Of a stretch of 64,000 nucleotides of DNA, positions 56,810 to 64,000 are shown piece by piece (positions within the stretch are counted from its first letter, which is position 1; each line of letters begins with the position of its first letter). The notes below the pieces were generated by a model. It was given only the letters and a program-made list of their open reading frames with translations. It was not told where the DNA came from and searched no databases. The DNA is from Otatea glauca. Taxonomy: Eukaryota; Streptophyta; Magnoliopsida; Poales; Poaceae. The stretch lies in assembly GCA_036346275.1 (NCBI GenBank), contig CM070730.1, forward strand, positions 41,028,918-41,092,917, given 5' to 3'. Made by a program: the position numbers and the translations under genes.

Positions 56810-59691
56810 TGTCGGGACCCGGATTTGCAAATCCGAAACCCTCTGTGTATACTGCACTAGTCCAGGATCACGCTAGTGCACACAGTGGAAACATAGATGA
56901 AATATCATTCCATACAACGAATTAACTAAGAAGAAGCAATTTATTATTAAATAAAGCAAACGACCTTATGGTCAATGTTTACACCATTACGCCTTAATGG
57001 CTTAAGAAACAAATACTATTGCAGCGGAAAAGATAACTTGAGCCATTCGACATGCCACAGGCAATCGTCTGGGGAACGCCTTCCTAATCCACGTAGTCTT
57101 CATAGAATTCCTCCTCATGATATTCATTATCTCCTTCAACAACTGATCAACAAGGGCATAAAGCCGTGAGTACAAAGGTACTTAGCAAGCCGTAGGGAAT
57201 TGATGCAATATATTCATGCACGGCTTGACAAGGATGGCAATATAGTACATTTGCAGAAAGCAATACTTGAATTGAAATTCAATAAATAGATTGAAAGCAT
57301 ATTTAAGAAAACATACATAAATGATTGATAGATCAATGATAGACAACAAAACAACAGTGAACACCCCGTTCACATCCAAACAATTCCACATTTTATGAAA
57401 CACTCTATACCCCGTGTGAAATTCCCGGGCTTTGTCCATGATCATGACGCGCTATTCAATAGTTTTACACTCTGCAGAGGTTGTACAACTTTACCCACAA
57501 GACATGAAATCTCTTTGCGCAATCGATATTAACACACTTCCTTTGGTGTGTCGCAGAGATATCATGACAAAGCCTTTACAATGCACGGTCTAAACTCGGT
57601 ACTGCCCGCTAAGGTTTCGCCCATTAGGGCCCCCTCTTGTGCCTTGCGAATCTACCCGTCCAGCCCGGAACCCACACCACCAACTGGCAGTACTCAAGGC
57701 TAGACATTGCAAATTAATCAGCTAGGTCTGTCCCATTACAGACATGTGGTAGTACAGTTAGGCCCAGTTCAATGGTGCACAAGATTAAGTCCTTAAGTTG
57801 TCTCAGGCAAGACATCCACATCCCAATGTGCTAGAAAGCACCCCCTTTACTTCACGATCACTTGCCCGAGGGAAAACAATTGCTCAACCAAGACCAATGG
57901 CAAACCCGCCATGGTACAACAAATTTTAACAACAGGGCTAACGCCACGATTCAATATCTCATTAAGTCAAGATTAACATTATTCAACATGTGACATGAAT
58001 CCCAACGTATATATAAGCATGTTTAAGCAGAACTACGATAACCCAGGGTTGGTGTAATAATTATGTCCAACTAATAATGTCCCAACCTAGGTCTAACAAT
58101 GGATACATGGCATACAACTAATCAAGGTGGCATAATGTCAACTAGGTATACATCTACTCCCATTAAATAAGCATTGATACACAAAATAGCATGCAATTGT
58201 AATAAAGTAAATTACTTTTGCAAACCTAGGATCAATATGATCAAAGGATTACGACTTGCCTTGCTGATCTAGTGCTGAATCTTGGTCTTCGAACTCTTCG
58301 TTCGCTCCCTCGGAATTAGCGTCTGCCGAAAAAGAACCAAATAAATACAAAACAGAGACTCACACAAGCTCAAAACTGAAAATAAATGGCTCTGGAAGAT
58401 AGATCTTGATTTTAGAAAAATTTAGAAACTTGAATCGCCTCAATCGGAGTTCGTATGAGCGAGAACGGGCCTCCGAAAGATTAATTTCAGAGAAAATACA
58501 GAAAATCGGAAAATCAGAATTTCTGGATTTATTATTATACGGAAAAAGGATTTATTACGCAACGCTGACGTCATCGGGTTCACGGTGGACTGGGTCCACG
58601 GCACTGCACCGGTTCACCGTGCACCCGACGCACGGTTGACGTCATCGCTGACGCGGGCGGCTCGGCTGACGCAGTTGGTCGACGTAAGCGCCACGCCAGG
58701 GCCGACGCAGCGCCACGCTGCCGCGCGATCCGTGAGAGGGCCGACGGGCGGGCTGCGGCGAGGGCGTGGCACGATCTGAGCCGCACACCAACGATCGAAC
58801 GGCCGAGGCTCGCAGCGAGGAGCAACGGCGGAGCGGCGGCGCGGGGCTTACCGAAGGTGAGGAAGAAGGTGCGGCGAACGGCGCACGGCGATGGATCGGG
58901 CCGGGGACAAGGCGTACCGGGGAAAGGGCGATGCGATGAGTCTAGGCGAGCAAGCGGCAACGGCGGAGGGGGTCCGGCGGCGGCGATTGGGGCGGCGGAA
59001 GAGTCCGGGCATGGCGACAACTTCGGCGAGCTCGTGTGAAGCGACGGCGGCGGCTAGGGCAGCGAAAAGTAGGGCAACCGAAGCGGCGCGCGAAGGGGAT
59101 CCTCGGGAGGCGCGCGGCGGCTTAAATAGCAGCCTCGAAGGCCGTGTTCGACCCGGACTCCAAGGGCGGTGGCGGACGCGGTTTCGATGCGGCGGCGGCT
59201 AGGGTTAGGGCATGCGGGCGCGGCGACGTGGCACAATCGCAACCGTCCACGCGTCGTCCATCCGACGGCGGTGGCGCGAGGGCTGGCTGGGCCGACGGCT
59301 GTGCGAAGCGGGCTGGGGCGGAGCGACTAGGCCGAGCCAAGCGGGAAAAAGAGTGGGCCGGCTGGAAAGAGAAACGGGCTGGGGAACGGGCCGGAGCAGA
59401 TTCGGCCCGAGGGGCTTTTTTGCAAATTAAAATCATTTTCCGATTTTAAATAATTCCAGAAATCCGAATAAAACCAAATAAATTCTGAAAAATCCCCAAA
59501 AATACGGAAAAATTCCTTGGAGCACAAGGAACCCAAATAAAACTGAAATTCTTTATTTTGATGAATAGTTTAGCTAAATTAAATCCTTTCATTTATGGAA
59601 AATTCAAATTAAGCTGGAATTAATTCAAAGAAATGCAAATGGTTCATTTTTGAATTCAAACATTCCAAAACTCAAATTTTGGGATGTTACA
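56810..59691 (-). mobile_element. Solo LTR of a gypsy (Tekay/RIRE3-type) element, 2.88 kb
   Basis: On the minus strand runs TGTAACATCCC...GGGTCCCGACA; flanked by TTGTT at 56805-56809 and 59692-59696, inside the Sirevirus gag. Its distal end matches the 3' end of the solo LTR at 2270-6123. It contains a hairpin module (57434-57479), a TATA-like CTATTTAAG near 59119-59127 on the minus strand, and a GC-rich leader (58560-59120). ORFs in the GC-rich part are compositional. Confidence 0.88.
57434..57479 (-). other. Conserved LTR hairpin module (copy 7)
   Basis: Minus strand: CTCTGCAGAG (57470-57479), CTATTGAATAG (57452-57462), and GTC...GAC around the self-complementary loop ATGATCAT (57434-57448). 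Confidence 0.58.
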
Positions 59692-59696
59692 TTGTT

Positions 59697-60572
59697 CTTA
59701 GCCTTCTTCAGTTTGGGGCAATTATCCCGAATGTGGTTGGGGCCACCACACTCGAAGCATGTGATCATGCCACCTCTCTTTCTCTCTCTCACCCTCTTGT
59801 ATGCATGAGAAAACTTGCGAGCCAGAAGAGCAAGCTCATTTTCTAGAAATTTTTCCAGTTGGTCATCGCTTAGCTCACAAAGGGTGGAAAGAGAGAAACC
59901 AATAGAAGGATCAGAAGAAGATCCAATGGGATCAGTGACCAAGGCCATCAACTGAGATTTCGTCTTCCGCGAGACGACGTCGATCTCATGAGTCTTGAGA
60001 CGGGAATAAAGGCCGTCAAGAGTCAAGGTCGACAGGTCGGTGGTGTCCTTGATGGTGGTCACCTTCATCTTCCAAACACGCAAATCGAGTGCGGTCAAGA
60101 AATGTCGAGCATTATCCGAGCCAGGGTATATACAACCAACTGCTCGAAGATCGCTCAAGATCTTGGTAAAAATACCGAAACACTCATCAAGACTCTCATC
60201 AACATGCAGTTCAAACTTGTTGAACTCACGCTTGAATTGGTCCTGTCGAACCGTCTTGATTTGGGTATTGCCCTCATGGTAAGCATCGAGGGTCACCCAA
60301 ATCTCATGAGCAGAACGAAGGTGAGAAATCCTGTCATACTCACTGCGGCTATGACCCTGTATGAGGATGTTCCTTGCCTTAGCATTCGCCTCAACGTCAA
60401 CCATATTGCCGGCCGTGACGTTTTCATCGGCAGGAACCTCATATGAGAGTTTAATCTTCTGCCATATCAGAAAGCCCTCGGCAGTGATGTATGACTCCAT
60501 GCGCGACTTCCAAAATGGAAAATCGACTCCAGAAAAAATGGGAGGCTTGGTGGAATACTTGTCCATCGCCAT
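59697..60572 (-). pseudogene. gag: Sirevirus B gag N-terminus, interrupted by the solo LTR
   Basis: Starts at 60572 (MAMDKYSTKPPIFSGVDFPFWKSRMESYI), about 45 bp after the PBS. It contains the UBN2-type copia gag core (LIQGHSRSEYDRISHLRSAHEIWVTLDAYHEGN) and, near residue 275, the first CCHC knuckle CFECGGPNHIRDNC, intact here. It is open up to the solo LTR insertion at 59696, after KLKKAKN. Confidence 0.85.
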
Positions 60573-60615
60573 GGCTCTTCAGACCGGTCAAGATCAATGG
60601 AAGAGCAAAACCGGC

Positions 60616-60627
60616 TCTGATACCAAT
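60616..60627 (-). promoter_or_regulatory. Primer binding site of Sirevirus B (initiator Met tRNA)
   Basis: Minus TGGTATCAGAGC, one base from the 5' LTR end at 60629. Confidence 0.9.
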
Positions 60628-60628
60628 T

Positions 60629-62069
60629 GAATGATCGAAATAGCGATCAGAGGGGGGGGTGAATGATCTCAAATAATATTTCCCCCACTCAAAGTACTCC
60701 AAACACTCTTGCAATAAAAATCTAAAGCACCCAAATATTTTCGTTCAAACTGGTGCTTCTCATATTCGCACACCCTCCAAAACCCAGAACAATTAGACAA
60801 CTATGTGTACCCCTAGCTTGCATGGATAACAACCATGAATCATATGAGGGGTTTTTTTAATCACAATCCTGGTTGTCAAGTGTCCAAACAAAAGAGGAAT
60901 CAATTCAAAAGACTTCTTTTCTAAAAGAGATAAAGATAAAATACCAAAGTCTCTTTTCAGAAAAGTTAAAGCAGATTTTCAGAAATTGTCCTCTGTTGGA
61001 ATAGGTGGTTGGTGAGTTTCTGTTGCTCTAAAATTTTTGGGAATATTTGTCCTTGTGAGCAGTAGAGTGGTGAAACACTCCACCAAAAATCACCTCATAA
61101 AGATTTGTAGAATAAGAATGAAAAATCAAGCAATACAGAAGGTCAGGAACTTCGACGAGAAAGTTTGAGGCTCGGTTTTCACTTCATAGCTCTCAAACGG
61201 TTCAACCAGTGGACTCAAGAAATGTTATAACGATGTATATATAAGTCCTGCACATTCTCCAAAAGGAATCACTTAAAAATGATTTTTATATTTTTTTAGA
61301 AAAATCAAGTACTGACTGCTGCGTGAAGAAATGATTTGAGGAAACATTTCATTTCTGGAAGGAGTGGTTACAAAGCCTCACATTCATGTGAGCAAAGCTC
61401 AAAGGAGCATCAAAAACCTCAAAACCTTCAAGGGGAGAAGGCTAACCCTCCACCCCTATTTATACTACTCTTGGGCCACCTACCACCCTTGGATGAGTCC
61501 CTCAACCCTAGAGCACCATCTAAGGGCTAAGATTAACCCACACTCACAGCCATGCAAGGGCTAACCCAAAACCCACACACATACCGGGTTTTCTTGCACG
61601 GTTTTCAAAGCATACTACCTAGACCCGCTAACCTATCAACTGGACCTCAATCCGACGGCCCTCATTAATCCACACGACATCTAGCTAGCATCATCTCCTT
61701 TCCTTGTCTTCTTGACTTGCCCGGACTCCGTCTCCGATCATCTTCCAGCGATCTCCCATCCGTTTGGACCTCAGATGCTCCTCGCCTAGTCCCGGTCATC
61801 CTCCGCCTCACCATGACCTAGCACCGTCGTCCTGCAACCATCAAAAACAAGGAAAAACCTTTCACATAGCAATGCCCACAATGATATGCAATAAACCATC
61901 CAACTCATCACTACCGCGCCCATACAAATGTGATCGCCCTCTGGTAGAGACAGCTCAAATTGCTTTATTTTGAAAATCAATCCAAATCAAACTCAAACTT
62001 GAGCACACCTTGCTCAAATAAAGTCAAATACTCATCACAAACATGGATGGACCTCCACATGGTCCTTCA
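60629..62069 (-). repeat. 5' LTR of Sirevirus B
   Basis: 1441 bp, minus start TGAAGGACC at 62069, TATA box at 61457-61464. A roughly 250-bp internal deletion near 61328 joins GTGAAGAA to AATGATTTG, probably by short direct repeats. Confidence 0.88.
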
Positions 62070-62281
62070 AAATGTTACATCCATTTCAGTAATCAACTCA
62101 GATTACATACAGATTAATATTGCACGGCACATCTATTTCAGAAATGAACTCAGATATATTAACCAAATGGAACTCAATACCATTAACCAATTAATTGAAT
62201 GCACAACTACAATTCAAAAATCGACAGCACAAGTTTGACAATTAACCCAAATGCTAATTAAAAAAAATAAAATTCCTGAAG

Positions 62282-63970
62282 TTATATGGCAGCGTGGAAC
62301 TCGCCTTTTGGATTTAAGACTTCACTGAGCAAGAAGGCACAAAGCTGTCCTCGAATTCGCTCCAGATTGGCCTCTTCCAACGCAGTTGTTACCTGGTTGG
62401 GTGTTTTCTTAGTGATGAGGAGTTCCATGTTGTGGCAAATGTAAAATCCCAATGGTTATTTCCCTGTCCCTACTGGTGGCACTTCAAATATAGAATTGGT
62501 TAGTTCTAGAGTCATTATTACATAGTTTATGTAGGATTGTTGTGTATAGCGCATACCGAAAACAAAAAATCGTGCTTTAACTTCGCCCTGTCCTTGCCAA
62601 AAGGCCCTCCATAAGATTTGTACACTATGAAAGATCTTCGTGAAGGTTAGCCACAACCATTCTATGAGCAACGTACACCTTGAACAACCTACATGACAAT
62701 GTTTTCTATAGATAAAACATGATTAATTACCTGTTGAGTAATTTTGCGAAAGGATTTAAGTCATGGCTGCCACTCTGTAAGGAATTAAGGTAAGTAACCT
62801 GATTCTTGGATGGATGAATTATAATGAGAACCTAGTGAAACCTACACAGGTATGTTGGCATATTCAATTAACAAAACAGAGTTGCTTGCACAGTACAAAT
62901 CAATGTATAGCAAGTAGTGCAACACTTACCCTGGGTTGTCGGGTAAAAGTATGAACTCTTTATCTTTCTGAGCTACCAAGGCCTCTCCGACGTATTTATT
63001 GATAAATAGTAAATCTTTGTCCATTGTTTGCTTGGAGACTATGTGTGGCTCGAGGAAACCCACCAGTTGTTCCTTCTCTCTCGCTTCGAGGATCATGTAT
63101 CTATATATACGAAAGCATTGAGTTATATATATTACACGAATGTAGACAATGATTGCACACACTTACAATGTCCAGTATCTGAATAGCGCGGCATCGAGGC
63201 CGTCGAGGTTGAAGACGTCAAACAGGTCCTTGAAGTCGGCTGTGAAGAAGCCCGCTGATGACTCGTTGAACAGATGCTCAGGCTTGAAGCTGACCGAGGT
63301 ACTCGTTATGCGGTCTCGCACCGTCTTTTTAGCTTGTTCCATGCACCAATTCTACAATCTAATGCAAGCCATAGAAAGCTTCTTCAGGCGCTCTCCCGTT
63401 ACAAAAGGCTCTCCTAGCTGGTATACTCGGGCCAGCGAGGAAATCGGATAGTCCAATTCCTTTGTGACCTACTTCTGCTACGCTTTGCCCTTGACTTGCT
63501 TTCTGATTAGGGAGTCTTCACGGGAGACGAGTGGGCACCATTCCACTAAAAATCCTTTCATGCAGGGGGCACGGGAGCCGATTTGGTGGCCTACTAAGGT
63601 GCATTAGACAACTCAGGCAATTGGGGTAGCTTTAGTGATGGAGGACGGGCATCTAGGGAGATGTTGCTGTTGGGCCACTGGATGAAAGTGCGAATGGCGT
63701 TCCCTAGTGCCACGATCTCATTATTTGGGGGCATCGGTAGTGGGCGGTCTTGAAACTATCATGTACACCGTCCACATTAACCTTCGTGAATCCTGGTGCC
63801 ACCAGCGACCATGCACCAGCACATCTTCGATGGATGGATACGCGAGCCCCCATGCAACCGAAAGAAGAATGGCACCATGGGCAAGTCTCACTTGGAGAGT
63901 GCACCACGTGGCCACCTACATAACGGTACACAATTTGCTCATGCGTCGAACGGCTATTTGTATGGAGCAT
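62282..63970 (-). pseudogene. CACTA accessory gene with C48 (Ulp1-like) peptidase region, partial
   Basis: Minus strand, 5' end beyond the window. Readable exons: near 63730-63650 NEIVALGNAIRTFIQWPNS; 63360-63167 CMEQAKKTVRDRI...FKDLFDVFNLDGLDAALFRYW, ending at a GTAAGT donor (63166-63161); 63100-62930 YMILEAREKEQLVGFLEPHIVSKQ...KDKEFILLPDNPG, between an AG acceptor and a GTAAGT donor (62929-62924); and a last segment with GFYICHNMELL, LERIRGQLCAFLLSEVLNPKGEFHAAI and stop TAA at 62284-62282. This matches the layout of the C48-peptidase gene found beside TNP2 in grass CACTA elements. Frames shift near 63800 and a stop precedes GFYIC, so I call it broken. Confidence 0.62.
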
Positions 63971-64000
63971 TCAAGTCATATATATAAGTAACTTAATGTC

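Larger units (their letters stand above)
48483..62069 (-). mobile_element. Sirevirus B: Ty1/copia (Maximus lineage), with two solo LTRs and a pol deletion
   Basis: Minus strand. LTRs are 60629-62069 (5') and 48483-50183 (3'), with PBS at 60616-60627. Gag starts at 60572 and pol ends at 52025. It is interrupted by solo LTRs at 56810-59691 and 55148-56505. Flanking pentamers are AAACC (left) and AAATG (right), so the target duplication is lost or mutated. Same family as Sirevirus A. Confidence 0.9.
47978..64000 (-). mobile_element. CACTA (En/Spm-type) DNA transposon, right end outside window, interrupted by Sirevirus B
   Basis: The terminal inverted repeat CACTACTACAGAAAAGG starts at 47978, preceded by AGT, the candidate 3-bp target duplication. 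Subterminal inverted repeats follow (47991-48345). After the Sirevirus insertion, CACTA-type coding sequence resumes on the minus strand (62282-63970). The left terminus is therefore the 3' end of the transposon. The transposase (TNP2) gene and the other terminus would lie right of the window. Confidence 0.82.

Noticed and set aside
58580..59449. GC-rich ORFs in the solo LTR as a host gene with CpG island
   Set aside because: They lie within an LTR with target duplications on both sides, opposite-strand frames are equally open, and no domain is seen.

Overview
This window is plant nuclear DNA, almost certainly from a grass. It is intergenic heterochromatin built almost entirely of nested transposable elements. 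I see no host protein-coding gene, rRNA, functional tRNA or CRISPR array. The plant/grass assignment rests on the element types: two Sireviruses (Ty1/copia, Maximus lineage), a Tekay/RIRE3-like Ty3/gypsy element with very long LTRs, a Tat-lineage gypsy remnant with an antisense extra ORF, a LARD with LTRs of about 5.3 kb, and a CACTA transposon carrying a C48-peptidase-type gene. I cannot name the species.

Left block (1-24729, + strand). Sirevirus A has its 5' end outside the window. It contains a decayed gag (1-2066), a solo gypsy LTR inserted in the gag tail (2270-6123, TSD AGTTG), decayed protease, integrase, RT and RNase H (6279-9468), and a 1.8-kb 3' non-coding tract with four polypurine tracts. 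A complete Tekay-like gypsy element on the minus strand (11318-23087, TSD AGATT) sits exactly between the last polypurine tract and the 3' LTR. The Sirevirus 3' LTR is 23092-24729. The whole Sirevirus lies in an older LTR of the gypsy TGTAACATCC superfamily (24730-26965).

Middle block (26966-47451). A Tat-lineage gypsy remnant on the minus strand has its 3' LTR at 26991-27839. Its internal DNA is split by a young LARD (28003-41121, TSD TTCTT) and resumes at 41122-46278 with an antisense coiled-coil pseudogene and a minisatellite-like repeat field. Its 5' end is missing. Two 1.17-kb copies of the same older LTR sequence flank the block (25816-26990 and 46279-47451).

Right block (47427-64000). 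Another LTR fragment is interrupted by a CACTA transposon that starts at 47978 and runs off the right edge; its C48-peptidase-like gene is on the minus strand (62282-63970). Sirevirus B (minus, 48483-62069) is inserted in the CACTA. Sirevirus B carries two solo LTRs (55148-56505, TSD GAGGG; 56810-59691, TSD TTGTT) and an internal deletion that fuses integrase to the end of RT.

How the parts work together: autonomous-type elements (Sireviruses, the Tekay-like element, CACTA) are all pseudogenised, mostly by C-to-T nonsense changes and frameshifts. The LARD has no gag/pol but keeps PBS, PPT, TATA box and nearly identical LTRs, so it must have moved using proteins supplied in trans. A short hairpin module in its LTRs is shared, with compensatory base changes, by the Tekay-like and related LTRs, and is a candidate cis signal for that. 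No new defence, metabolic or signalling system is visible.
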